Shown here: positions 7,540 through 16,736 of the stretch, piece after piece
Position numbering within the stretch: the first letter of the stretch is position 1
Layout: each line of letters begins with the position of its first letter
Program-made: the position numbers and the translations under genes
Assembly: GCF_035762065.1 (NCBI RefSeq)
Contig: NZ_DASTPW010000055.1
Location: 1 to 64,000 of the forward strand
DNA from: Methylibium sp035762065
Lineage (GTDB): Bacteria; Pseudomonadota; Gammaproteobacteria; Burkholderiales; Burkholderiaceae_C
Reading direction: 5' to 3'
DNA: 64,000 nt
The notes under the pieces: generated by a model
What the model saw: only the letters and a program-made list of their open reading frames with translations
Databases searched by the model: none
Told to the model about the DNA's origin: nothing

Positions 7540-10500
7540 CTCGACAGCACCGGCGCAAGCGCCGCGCCGGTGTGCGTGCCGGCCGAAACGATCTGCTCGG
7601 GCGTGCCGGCGCCGACCACCCGGCCGCCGCCGGCGCCGCCTTCCGGCCCGAGGTCGATGACCCAGTCGGCCTCGGCGATCACGTCGAGGTCGTGTTCGAT
7701 CACGACGACGCTGTGGCCGCCGTCGACCAGCCGGTGCAGCACGCGGATCAGCCGCTCGACGTCGGCCATGTGCAGACCGACCGTCGGCTCGTCGAGCACG
7801 TAGAGCGTGTGCGGCGGCTTCTGGCCGCGGCGCGTCACGTCGTCGCGGACCTTGCTGAGCTCGGTGACGAGCTTGATGCGCTGCGCTTCGCCGCCGCTCA
7901 AGGTCGGCGAAGGCTGGCCGAGCGTGAGGTAGCCCAGCCCCACGTCCTTCAGCAGCTGCAGCGGATGCGCGATGGAGGGCATCGACGCGAAGAACTCGAC
8001 CGCCTCGTCCACTTCCATCTGCAGCACGTCGCCGATGCTCCTGCCGCGCCAGGTGACGGCAAGCGTCTCGGGGTTGAAGCGGGCGCCGTGGCAGAGGTCG
8101 CAGGGCACCTTCACGTCGGGCAGGAAGGCCATCTCGATCGTGCGGACCCCTTGGCCCTCGCAGCCGGGGCAGCGGCCCTCGCCGGTGTTGAACGAGAAGC
8201 GCGCTGCGGCGTAGCCGCGCGCCTTGGCTTCGAGCGTCTCGGTGTAGAGCCGCCGGATCGCGTCCCAGAAGCCGATGTAGGTGGCGGGGCAGGAGCGCGG
8301 CGTCTTGCCGATCGGCGTCTGATCGACTTCGAGCACGCGGTCGATCGCCGCGAAGCCTTCAACCGCTTCGCAGCCGGTCCACGGCAACGCCTTCTTGCCG
8401 GCCAGCTGATCGCGGCCGGCCTTCGTCTGCTTCAGCGCCGCGGCCGTCTGCACGTTGGCGAGCAGCACGTCGCGCGCCAGCGTGCTCTTGCCGGAGCCGC
8501 TGACGCCGGTCACCGCGACCAAACGCTGCAGCGGCAGGCCCACGTCGAGGCCGCGCAGGTTGTGCAGCCTGGCGCCGCGCAGGGTGAGCCAGTTGCCGGC
8601 GCCCTCGCCGTCGTCGCGCGCGCGCTTGAAGCTCACCGCGCGCCGCGGTTGCAGCGGGTGCAGCAGCGGCTTGTCAAGGAAGCGGCCGGTCAGCGAATCG
8701 GGGTTCGCGCGCAGCACCTCGGCCGTGCCCTCGGCGACCAGCCGGCCGCCGCGCTTGCCGGCGCCGGGACCGATGTCGATGATGTGGTCGGCGCGGCGGA
8801 TGGTGTCCTCGTCGTGCTCGACGACCACCAGCGTGTTGCCCTGCGCGCCCAGCGTCTCGAGCGCGTCGAGCAGCACGCGGTTGTCGCGCGGGTGCAGGCC
8901 GATCGTCGGCTCGTCGAGCACGTAGCAGACGCCCTGCAGGTTCGAGCCGAGCTGGGCGGCGAGGCGGATGCGCTGGGCCTCGCCGCCGGACAGCGTCGGC
9001 GCGGCGCGGTCGAGCGTCAGGTAGCCGAGGCCCACCTGTTCGAGGAAGGCGAGGCGCGACTTGATCTCGGCGATCACGTCGCGCGCGATGGTCGCCTCGC
9101 GGCCGTCGAGCTTCTGGCTTTCGATCCAGCGGCGCGCTTCGTTCACCGGGCGCGCGGCCACCGCCGCGATCGACTGCTCGCCGGACATGGGCTCTCCCGC
9201 CGTCGCCGCCCGACCACCGTGACCGCCGAAACGGACCGCGAGCGACACCGGATTCAGCCGCGCGCCGCAGCAGGTCGTGCACGGCGCGCCTTCGTCGACG
9301 TCCTCGACCTCCGGCTCGGCGAAGCTGCGCTCGCGCCCGCCGTTGTCCTCGGCCGGGCCGGAATCGTCGAGCGCGCGGCGCTGCTCGCGCGTGAGCGTGA
9401 GGCCGGTGCCGACGCAGTCCGTGCACCAGCCGTGCTTGCTGTTGTACGAGAACATGCGTGGATCGAGCTCGGGATAGCTGGTGCCGCACTGCGGGCAGGC
9501 GCGCTTGGTCGAGAACACCTTGACGCGGCCGATGCGGTGCGTCGCGGCGCCGCTGGCCATCGCGCCTTCAAGGCCGTCGAGCGGCGCGAGCAGGTGCACG
9601 ACGCCCTTGCCGGCCTCGAGCGCCCTCGCGAGCAGCTCGCGCAGCTCGGCCTCGCGTTCGGGCGCGACGACCAGGTCGCCGACCGGCAGCTCCAGCGTGT
9701 GCTCCTTGAAGCGGTCCAGCCGCGGCCAGGGCGCGACCTTGACGAACTCGCCGTCGACGCGCAGGTGCGTGTGCCCGCGCTGCGCGGCCCACTTGGCGAG
9801 GTCGGTGTAGACGCCCTTGCGGTTGACCACCAGCGGCGCGAGCAGGCCGATGTGCCGGCCCTTGTAGTCGGCGATCAGCTGCGCGGCGATCGACTCCGGC
9901 GTCTGCGGCTTCACCGCGACGCTCGCGTCGGGCGTGCACTTCGGGCAGTACTGCGTGCCGAGCTTGACGTAGAGCAGGCGCAGGAAGTGGTAGACCTCGG
10001 TGGTGGTCGCGACCGTGCTCTTGCGGCCGCCGCGCGACAGCCGCTGCTCGATCGCGACCGTCGGCGGGATGCCGTAGACCGCGTCGACCTCCGGCCGGCC
10101 CGCCGGCTGCACGATGCTGCGGGCGTAGGCGTTGAGGCTTTCGAGGTAGCGGCGCTGGCCCTCGTTGAACAGGATGTCGAAGGCGAGCGTGCTCTTGCCC
10201 GAGCCCGAGACGCCGGTGACGACGCTGAACTTGCCGCGCGGGATGTCCACGCTCAGGCCCTTCAGGTTGTGCTCGTGCGCGTTGACGATGCGGATCGACT
10301 CGTCGACCGCCGTGCGCTCGCGGCGTGCCTTGACCAGGACGGACTGCAGCGGCGCGCCTTCTTCCACCCGCAGGCCGCCCTCGCCCAGCGAACGTTCGTA
10401 GTCGCGCAGCGCCGCGCCGGTGTGCGAGGTGGGATGGCTCTTCACGTCGTCCGGCGTGCCGTCGCACACCAGCTCGCCGCCGGCGTCGCCGCCCTCGGGG

Positions 10501-13328
10501 CCGAGGTCGACGATCCAGTCGCTCGCGCGGATCACGTCGAGGTTGTGCTCGATCACGACGATCGAGTGGCCCGCTTCGAGCAGCCAGCGGAAGGCGCGCA
10601 TCAGCTTGGCGATGTCGTCGAAGTGCAGGCCGGTGGTCGGCTCGTCGAACAGGAACAGCGTGCCCTTCTTCGCGACCGCCTGCCGCATCGTCGCCGCGCT
10701 GCGCCCGGCATCGGCGAGGAAACCGGCGAGCTTGAGCCGCTGCGCCTCGCCGCCGGAGAGCGTCGGCACCGGCTGGCCGAGCTTGACGTAGTCGAGCCCA
10801 ACGTCGGCCAGCGGCTGCAGCGCACGCACCACCTCGCGGTCGTCGGCGAACAGGCGCACCGCGTCGGCGATGGTCAGCTCGAGCACGTCGTTCACGTCGA
10901 GCTGCCGGCCGCCGCGCGGGATCTTCACTTCGAGCAGCTCGGCGCGAAAGCGCTTGCCGTCGCAGTCGGGGCAGCGCAGGTACACGTCGGAGAGGAACTG
11001 CATCTCGACGTGCTCGAAGCCCGAGCCGCCGCAGGTCGGGCAGCGGCCGTCGCCGGCGTTGAAGCTGAACATGCCGGCGCCGTAGCCGCGCTGCCTCGCC
11101 AGGGCCGAGTCCGCGAAGATCGCGCGCAGCGCGTCGAAGGCGCCGACGTAGCTCGCCGGGTTCGAGCGCGCGGTCTTGCCGATCGGGGACTGATCGACGA
11201 ACACCGCATCGCTCAGCCAGTCGGCACCGAGCAGGCGGTCGTGCGCGCCCGGCGTCTCGGTCGCCTTGCCGAAGTGGCGCGACAAGGCCGGGAACAGCAG
11301 GTCCTGCATCAGCGTGCTCTTGCCGGAGCCCGAGACGCCGGTCACGCACACCAGCCGCTGCAGCGGGAACTCGACCGTCACGTTCTTCAGGTTGTGCTCG
11401 CGGGCGCCTTCGACGATGAGGCGCGGCGTGCCGTCGGTCACCGGGCGCTTCATGCCCAGGCCGATCGAGCGGCGCGCGCCGAGGTAGGCGCCGGTCATCG
11501 TGTCGGCGCGCTTGAGCTCTTCCGGCGTGCCGTCGAAGACGATGCGCCCGCCCTGCGTGCCGGGGCCGGGGCCCATGTCGATCACGCGGTCGGCGCCCAG
11601 CATCACCGCCGGGTCGTGCTCGACGACGACCAGCGTGTTGCCCGCGTCGCGCAGCCGGTGCATCGCGCGGTTGATGCGGTCCATGTCGCGCGGGTGCAGC
11701 CCGATGCTGGGCTCGTCGAGCACGAACAGCGTGTTGACCAGCGAGGTGCCGAGCGCGGTCGTCAGGTTGATGCGCTGCACCTCGCCGCCGCTGAGCGTGC
11801 GGCTCTGGCGGTCGAGCGTCAGGTAGCCGATGCCGACGTCGCACAGGTACCGAAGCCGCGTGCGCACCTCGTCGAGCAGCAGCTGCAGCGCGTCGTCGAG
11901 CATCGTGCTCGGCAGCGTCAGCGCATCGAGAAAGCGGCGCAGCTTGTCGATCGGCAGCAGCATCAGGTCGTGCAGGCTGAGGCCGGGCAGCGCTTCGAGC
12001 CGCTCGCGCGACCAGCCCGCGCCGGCGGGCATGAAGCGCTTGGAAGCAGGCAGCACGTCGTCGGCGCCCTGCTTCGTGCCGATGCGCCACAGCATCGATT
12101 CGAGCTTCAGCCGCGCGCCGCCGCACACGGTGCAGGGCGTGTAGCTGCGGTACTTGGACAAGAGCACGCGGATGTGCATCTTGTAGGCCTTGCTCTCCAG
12201 GTATTCGAAGAAGCGCCGGATGCCGTACCACTGCTCGTTCCACTTCCCCTTCCAGTTCGGCGTGCCGTCGATCACCCACGCGCGCTGCGCCTCGGTGAGC
12301 TGGCTCCAGGCGGTGTCGCGCGGGATGCCGGCTTCGCCGCCGTACTTGATCAGGTCGTCCTGGCACTCCTTCCACGCGGGCGTCTGCAGCGGCTTGATCG
12401 CGCCGCCGCGCAGCGTCTTGCGAACATCGGGGATCACGAGGCCCCAGTCGACGCCGATCACGCGGCCGAAACCGCGGCAGGTCTCGCAGGCGCCGTAGGC
12501 GGAGTTGAAGCTGAACATCGACGGCGTCGGGTGCGCGTAGCGCAGTTCGCTGTCGGGGCTGTGCAGGCCCTGGCTGTAGCGCCACAGCTGCGGCTCGTTC
12601 TCGTCCTGCAGCGCGTAGACGTTGACGCGCCCGCCGCCGCGCTTGAAGGCGACTTCGAGCGCCTCGATCACGCGCGCCTTGTCGGTGCCTTCGAAGCGGA
12701 AGCGGTCGGCCACCACGTCGAGCAGCGCGCGCGGCCCTGTCGGCGTCGCCACTTCGCGCTTGGCCTGCACCCGCGTGTAGCCGCTCGCGGCGAGCCACTG
12801 CTCGATCTGCTCGTCGCTCGTGTTGGCGGGCAGCTCGACCGGGAAGGTCACGACGAGGCGCGGGCCGCCTTCGGCCACGCTGCGATCGGCGAGGTCGCGG
12901 TAGACCGTCTCGGGATCGTCCTCGCGCACCGGCTTGCCGGTCTCGCGGTCGAACAGCTGCGCGGCGCGCGCGAACAGCAGCTTCAGGTGATCGTTCAGCT
13001 CGGTCATCGTGCCGACCGTGCTGCGCGAAGTGCGCACCGGGTTGGTCTGGTCGATCGCGATGGCCGGCGGCACACCTTCGACGTGATCGACCTGCGGGCG
13101 GTCCATCCGGTCGAGGAACTGGCGCGCGTAGGCGCTGAAGGTCTCGACGTAGCGGCGCTGGCCTTCCGCGTAAAGCGTGTCGAACACGAGGCTCGACTTG
13201 CCCGAGCCGCTCGGCCCGGTCACCACCGTCAGCTCTCCGGTGTACAGGTCGAGGTCGAGGTTCTTGAGGTTGTGCTGGCGTGCGCCGCGGATGCGGATCG
13301 CACCGCGACCGCGCGGGCCGTGCTGCAT
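7536..13328 (-). CDS. uvrA: Double-length (tandem) excinuclease ABC subunit A
   Basis: UvrA is the damage-sensing ATPase of nucleotide excision repair and is normally about 940 residues. This product is about 1930 residues and contains two UvrA units in tandem. Four Walker A motifs are visible: GPSGSGKSS near residue 40 and GVSGSGKST near 666, 1037 and 1607. There are four LSGGE signatures (LSGGEVQRINL, LSGGEAQRLKL, LSGGEAQRIRL, LSGGEAQRIKL) and four Walker B boxes (VLDEPSIGL, LFDEPTTGL, VLDEPTIGL, VLDEPTVGL). The C-terminal unit keeps zinc modules such as CPQCGTS...CTDCVGTG and CPGCEGQG...CDLCHGAR. The N-terminal unit lacks the first CxxC of the equivalent module. The ATG at 13328 was chosen because the longer GTG start at 13397 lies inside a terminator hairpin. 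It is probably a tandem UvrA that coexists with a normal one elsewhere; that cannot be checked here. Confidence 0.93.
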   Translation of the reverse strand: MQHGPRGRGAIRIRGARQHNLKNLDLDLYTGELTVVTGPSGSGKSSLVFDTLYAEGQRRYVETFSAYARQFLDRMDRPQVDHVEGVPPAIAIDQTNPVRTSRSTVGTMTELNDHLKLLFARAAQLFDRETGKPVREDDPETVYRDLADRSVAEGGPRLVVTFPVELPANTSDEQIEQWLAASGYTRVQAKREVATPTGPRALLDVVADRFRFEGTDKARVIEALEVAFKRGGGRVNVYALQDENEPQLWRYSQGLHSPDSELRYAHPTPSMFSFNSAYGACETCRGFGRVIGVDWGLVIPDVRKTLRGGAIKPLQTPAWKECQDDLIKYGGEAGIPRDTAWSQLTEAQRAWVIDGTPNWKGKWNEQWYGIRRFFEYLESKAYKMHIRVLLSKYRSYTPCTVCGGARLKLESMLWRIGTKQGADDVLPASKRFMPAGAGWSRERLEALPGLSLHDLMLLPIDKLRRFLDALTLPSTMLDDALQLLLDEVRTRLRYLCDVGIGYLTLDRQSRTLSGGEVQRINLTTALGTSLVNTLFVLDEPSIGLHPRDMDRINRAMHRLRDAGNTLVVVEHDPAVMLGADRVIDMGPGPGTQGGRIVFDGTPEELKRADTMTGAYLGARRSIGLGMKRPVTDGTPRLIVEGAREHNLKNVTVEFPLQRLVCVTGVSGSGKSTLMQDLLFPALSRHFGKATETPGAHDRLLGADWLSDAVFVDQSPIGKTARSNPASYVGAFDALRAIFADSALARQRGYGAGMFSFNAGDGRCPTCGGSGFEHVEMQFLSDVYLRCPDCDGKRFRAELLEVKIPRGGRQLDVNDVLELTIADAVRLFADDREVVRALQPLADVGLDYVKLGQPVPTLSGGEAQRLKLAGFLADAGRSAATMRQAVAKKGTLFLFDEPTTGLHFDDIAKLMRAFRWLLEAGHSIVVIEHNLDVIRASDWIVDLGPEGGDAGGELVCDGTPDDVKSHPTSHTGAALRDYERSLGEGGLRVEEGAPLQSVLVKARRERTAVDESIRIVNAHEHNLKGLSVDIPRGKFSVVTGVSGSGKSTLAFDILFNEGQRRYLESLNAYARSIVQPAGRPEVDAVYGIPPTVAIEQRLSRGGRKSTVATTTEVYHFLRLLYVKLGTQYCPKCTPDASVAVKPQTPESIAAQLIADYKGRHIGLLAPLVVNRKGVYTDLAKWAAQRGHTHLRVDGEFVKVAPWPRLDRFKEHTLELPVGDLVVAPEREAELRELLARALEAGKGVVHLLAPLDGLEGAMASGAATHRIGRVKVFSTKRACPQCGTSYPELDPRMFSYNSKHGWCTDCVGTGLTLTREQRRALDDSGPAEDNGGRERSFAEPEVEDVDEGAPCTTCCGARLNPVSLAVRFGGHGGRAATAGEPMSGEQSIAAVAARPVNEARRWIESQKLDGREATIARDVIAEIKSRLAFLEQVGLGYLTLDRAAPTLSGGEAQRIRLAAQLGSNLQGVCYVLDEPTIGLHPRDNRVLLDALETLGAQGNTLVVVEHDEDTIRRADHIIDIGPGAGKRGGRLVAEGTAEVLRANPDSLTGRFLDKPLLHPLQPRRAVSFKRARDDGEGAGNWLTLRGARLHNLRGLDVGLPLQRLVAVTGVSGSGKSTLARDVLLANVQTAAALKQTKAGRDQLAGKKALPWTGCEAVEGFAAIDRVLEVDQTPIGKTPRSCPATYIGFWDAIRRLYTETLEAKARGYAAARFSFNTGEGRCPGCEGQGVRTIEMAFLPDVKVPCDLCHGARFNPETLAVTWRGRSIGDVLQMEVDEAVEFFASMPSIAHPLQLLKDVGLGYLTLGQPSPTLSGGEAQRIKLVTELSKVRDDVTRRGQKPPHTLYVLDEPTVGLHMADVERLIRVLHRLVDGGHSVVVIEHDLDVIAEADWVIDLGPEGGAGGGRVVGAGTPEQIVSAGTHTGAALAPVLSR

Positions 13329-13384
13329 GGAAGGTGTCCCCGGGGTGAGGGCGAAGATTCTGGCAGCGCGCCGGGCGCGAGCAT

Positions 13385-13419
13385 GAAAAAAGGGCACCGG
13401 CCTTCGCAGGCGGGTGCCC
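13385..13419 (-). terminator. Rho-independent terminator for the MFS operon
   Basis: On the minus strand a GGGCACC arm (13419-13413) pairs with GGTGCCC (13398-13392), with further pairing around a small inner loop. A run of six T residues follows (13391-13386). It ends the transcript of the MFS and small membrane protein genes and lies just before uvrA. Confidence 0.85.
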
Positions 13420-13454
13420 CCGTGAACGGCCGGCCGGCGCCGGCTCGAGGCGGC

Positions 13455-13646
13455 CTACTGCGAGGCCGCCGAAGCCGGTGCCGAGGCCGCTGCCGAGGCG
13501 GGCGCCGCCGCCGCGGGCGCGCTGGCCCCGTGGGACGTCATGTCACCGTGCTTCTCGCCGGACAGGTCGGCCTTGTCGCCGGCCTTGAAGATCACGAACA
13601 GGGAGATCGCGGCGAACACGGCGAACGCGATGATCAGCTTCAGCAT
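13455..13646 (-). CDS. Small single-pass membrane protein with Ala/Pro/Ser tail
   Basis: The 63-residue product starts with one hydrophobic segment (residues 2-21, LKLIIAFAVFAAISLFVIF). A short charged stretch and a low-complexity tail rich in Ala, Ser and Pro follow. It begins six bases after the MFS stop codon and precedes a terminator, so it is co-transcribed with the transporter and may assist it. No family is recognised. Confidence 0.7.
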   Translation of the reverse strand: MLKLIIAFAVFAAISLFVIFKAGDKADLSGEKHGDMTSHGASAPAAAAPASAAASAPASAASQ

Positions 13647-13652
13647 GCTGGC

Positions 13653-15347
13653 TCAGTCCTTTGCATAGATGTCGACGTCCTTCGTCTCGCGGATGAACAG
13701 CATCCCGATGACGAAGGTGCCGGCGGCGACGATGACCGGGTACCACAGGCCGTAGAAGATGTCGCCCGTGGCCGCGACCATCGCGAAGGCCGTCGTCGGC
13801 AGCAGGCCGCCGAACCAGCCGTTGCCAATGTGGTACGGCAGGCTCATCGAGGTGTAGCGGATGCGCGTCGGGAACAGCTCGACCAGCATCGCCGCGATCG
13901 GGCCGTAGACCATCGTCACCAGGATGACGAGGAACACGAGGATCGCGAGCACGAGCGGCTTGTTGAGCCCCTCGTCGGTCGCCTTCACCGTGAGGTTGGC
14001 GGCCTTGGCGGTGTCGCCGACTTGCTTCTTGAAGTCGGCGATGGCCTTCGCCGATTCAGGCGCGAAGGCGTTCTTCTTCTCGTTGAGCATCGCGTTGGGC
14101 GGGATGATCTCCGTCGTGCCCATCGTGACCTTGGTCGGCGTACCGGCCGGTGCCGCGACGTTCTCGTACGGGATGTACAGCTGCGTCAGCGCGCGCTTGG
14201 CCTGGTCGCACGAGGTGGTGAAGTTGATCTCGCGCGCGATCGGGCTGCCCTGGAACGAGCAGGTCGCCGGATCGGCCGTCACGACGACCTTGGTCGCCTG
14301 CTGCGCCGAGACCAGCGCCGGGTTCGCGGCCTTCAGCAGCATCGGGAACGCCGTGAAGTAGGTCAGCGCGGCGATCAGGCAGCCGGCCATGATGATCGGC
14401 TTGCGGCCGATCTTGTCCGACAGCGCGCCGAACACGATGAAGAACGGCGTGCCGATGATCAGCGAGGCCGCGATCAGCAGGTTGGCCGTGGTCGTGTCGA
14501 CCTTCGCGATCGTGGTCAGGAAGAACAGCGCGTAGAACTGGCCCGTGTACCAGACCACCGCCTGGCCGGCCGTGAGGCCGAGCAGCGCGAGGATCACGAT
14601 CTTCAGGTTCTTCCACTGGCCGAAGCTCTCGGTCAGCGGCGCCTTCGAGGTCTTGCCCTCGGCCTTCATGCGCTGGAACGCCGGCGATTCGTTCAGCGAC
14701 AGCCGGATCCACACCGAGATGCCGAGCAGCACGATCGACAGCAGGAAGGGGATGCGCCAGCCCCAGTCGCCGAAGGCGGCCTCGCCGATGCTCAGGCGCA
14801 CGCCCAGGATCACCAGCAGCGACAGGAACAGGCCGAGCGTCGCGGTGGTCTGGATCCACGCGGTGTACGCGCCGCGCTTGCCGTGCGGCGCATGCTCGGC
14901 GACATAGGTCGCGGCGCCGCCGTACTCGCCGCCGAGCGCGAGGCCCTGCAGGATGCGCAGGCTCACCAGGATGATCGGCGCGGCGATGCCGATCGATGCG
15001 TAGTTGGGCAGCAGGCCGACGATGAACGTCGCCAAGCCCATGATCAGGATCGTGACCAGGAAGGTGTACTTGCGGCCGATCATGTCGCCGAGCCGGCCGA
15101 ACACGATGGCGCCGAACGGTCGCACCAGGAAGCCGGCCGCGAAGGCCAGCAACGCGAAGATGTAGGCCGAGGTCGGGTCGAGCCCCGCGAAGAACTGCTT
15201 GGCGATGATCGCGGCGAGCGATCCGTACAAGTAGAAGTCGTACCACTCGAAGACGGTTCCGAGCGACGAGGCGAAGATGACCTTCTTCTCCTCGCCGGTC
15301 ATCGGGCGCACTGCCTCGTTTGCGTGCGCCGGCATCGTTGCAGCCAT
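13653..15347 (-). CDS. MFS transporter, metabolite:H+ symporter (MHS) family
   Basis: This inner-membrane proton symporter of the ProP/ShiA/KgtP type probably imports an organic acid or osmolyte. The start region shows the family motif SSLGTVFEWYDFYLYG; the loop 2-3 motif GRLGDMIGRKYTF and the later GALSDKIGRKP are the MFS conserved loops. At 564 residues it is longer than the usual 430-450. The excess is a hydrophilic segment at about residues 341-462 between late transmembrane helices, which contains two cysteines (about 363 and 380) that could pair. It is the first gene of a two-gene unit ending at the terminator near 13400. The substrate is not predictable. Confidence 0.88.
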   Translation of the reverse strand: MAATMPAHANEAVRPMTGEEKKVIFASSLGTVFEWYDFYLYGSLAAIIAKQFFAGLDPTSAYIFALLAFAAGFLVRPFGAIVFGRLGDMIGRKYTFLVTILIMGLATFIVGLLPNYASIGIAAPIILVSLRILQGLALGGEYGGAATYVAEHAPHGKRGAYTAWIQTTATLGLFLSLLVILGVRLSIGEAAFGDWGWRIPFLLSIVLLGISVWIRLSLNESPAFQRMKAEGKTSKAPLTESFGQWKNLKIVILALLGLTAGQAVVWYTGQFYALFFLTTIAKVDTTTANLLIAASLIIGTPFFIVFGALSDKIGRKPIIMAGCLIAALTYFTAFPMLLKAANPALVSAQQATKVVVTADPATCSFQGSPIAREINFTTSCDQAKRALTQLYIPYENVAAPAGTPTKVTMGTTEIIPPNAMLNEKKNAFAPESAKAIADFKKQVGDTAKAANLTVKATDEGLNKPLVLAILVFLVILVTMVYGPIAAMLVELFPTRIRYTSMSLPYHIGNGWFGGLLPTTAFAMVAATGDIFYGLWYPVIVAAGTFVIGMLFIRETKDVDIYAKD

Positions 15348-15449
15348 GGGCTCTCCTCTTTGAACGCGGGTTCACGGCGCCCTCGCGCCGCCGGAGCGAA
15401 CGGTGACGACTCGCGCTGACTCGCCGCTGACGACCGCGGGCTTGCGAAC

Positions 15450-15674
15450 CTAGTGGCAACCCTTAAGGCCGGGCGACACCGCGCGGCGGATTTCGATGCG
15501 AGTCCAGACCTCACGCCGCGCCGCGTCGTCGAGCTTGGACCAGGCGGCGATCTCGTCGATCGTGCGCTGGCAGCCCAGGCACAGGCCGCTGGCCGCATCC
15601 ATCCGGCAGACGTCGACGCAGGGCGAGGCGACGCCTCGCGGCGCTGGCGGCCGGACGGGCCCGGCGTCGCTCAT
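15450..15674 (-). CDS. DUF1289 domain protein (small Cys-rich)
   Basis: The 74-residue product has the DUF1289 pattern: SPCVDVCRMD followed by GLCLGCQRTIDEIAAW, giving four cysteines that probably bind a metal. Its ATG overlaps the TGA of the HMG-CoA lyase gene as ATGA, so the two are translationally coupled. The family's function is unknown; a link to leucine degradation is only positional. Confidence 0.85.
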   Translation of the reverse strand: MSDAGPVRPPAPRGVASPCVDVCRMDAASGLCLGCQRTIDEIAAWSKLDDAARREVWTRIEIRRAVSPGLKGCH

Positions 15675-16609
15675 GCCGCCGCGGCCGGTTCGGCCGCGCG
15701 TCGCTTCGCGAGCACCGCGTTCGAAACGCGCGAAATCGGCTTGCGCCCGAGCACGCCGCCGATGAAGGCGGCCGCGTCGACGAGCGCGTCGAGATCGACG
15801 CCGCTTTCGATGCCCAGGCCGTCGAGCATGAAGACGAGGTCCTCGGTCGCGACGTTGCCGGTCGCGCCCTTCGCGTAAGGGCAGCCGCCGAGGCCGCCGA
15901 CGCTGGCGTCGAACACCTGCACGCCCATCTCGAGGCTGGCGTAGACGTTGGCCAGCGCCTGGCCGTAGGTGTCGTGGAAATGGCCGCTCACCTCCGCGAG
16001 CGGGAAGTGCGCGAGCGCCGCCTCCATCGCCGCCTGCACGCGCCTCGGCGTGCCGACGCCGATGGTGTCGGCGACGCCGACGTGCTGCACGCCGATGCCG
16101 CGCATCGCCTGCGCGACGCGGCCGACCCGCTCGGGCGCGATCTCGCCTTCGTAGGGGCAGCCGAGCGCGCAGGAGATCGAACCGCGCACCTTCAGCCCTG
16201 CCGCGCGCGCCGCCTGCACCACCGGCGCGAAGCGCTCGATCGATTCGTCGATGCCGCAGTTGATGTTGCGCCGGCTGAAGGCCTCGCTCGCGGCGCCGAA
16301 CACGACGATCTCGGCCGGACGCTCGTGCAGCGGCAAGGCCAGCACCGCCTGCAGCCCCTTCAGGTTCGGCACCAGCGCGCCGTGCACCACGCCGGCCGGC
16401 CGGGCGATGCCGCGCAGCACCTGGGCGCCGTCGGCCATCTGCGGCACCCACTTCGCGCTGACGAAGCTGGCAACCTCGATCGCCCGCAGCCCGGCCGCCT
16501 GCAGCCGGCGCACCAGTTCGATCTTGTGCGCGGTCGACACCTGCGCCGCTTCGTTCTGCAGGCCGTCGCGCGGGCCCACGTCGACCAGGCTGACCTTGCT
16601 CGGGATCAT
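15671..16609 (-). CDS. mvaB: Hydroxymethylglutaryl-CoA lyase
   Basis: The enzyme splits HMG-CoA to acetoacetate and acetyl-CoA, the last step of leucine degradation (LiuE in liu clusters). The 312-residue product begins VSLVDVGPRDGLQNE, the metal-binding start of the DRE-TIM barrel. It carries SCALGCPYEGEI in the middle and the active-site signature SVGGLGGCPYAKGATGN with the catalytic cysteine. The ATG at 16609 is preceded by an AAGGGC ribosome-binding site; the frame is open further upstream without family similarity. mccA lies upstream on the same strand, but a 463-base gap with an opposite-strand gene separates them. Confidence 0.95.
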   Translation of the reverse strand: MIPSKVSLVDVGPRDGLQNEAAQVSTAHKIELVRRLQAAGLRAIEVASFVSAKWVPQMADGAQVLRGIARPAGVVHGALVPNLKGLQAVLALPLHERPAEIVVFGAASEAFSRRNINCGIDESIERFAPVVQAARAAGLKVRGSISCALGCPYEGEIAPERVGRVAQAMRGIGVQHVGVADTIGVGTPRRVQAAMEAALAHFPLAEVSGHFHDTYGQALANVYASLEMGVQVFDASVGGLGGCPYAKGATGNVATEDLVFMLDGLGIESGVDLDALVDAAAFIGGVLGRKPISRVSNAVLAKRRAAEPAAAA

Positions 16610-16736
16610 CGTTTGCCCTTGGATGAAGTCACGCGATGCGCGTCGGCATCGCCGCGTCGCGACCGGCATCCCCCGAGGGCGGGAAGACCGGCCCGGCACG
16701 CCGCTTCGATGATGCCGCCGCACGAAAGGGCTCGCC

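Noticed and set aside
7293..15419. Plus-strand open frame of about 2700 codons opposite uvrA and the MFS gene
   Set aside because: It is antisense to two clear families. Such frames arise in very GC-rich DNA because stops are rare, and the translation is His/Arg/Ala-rich with no family features.
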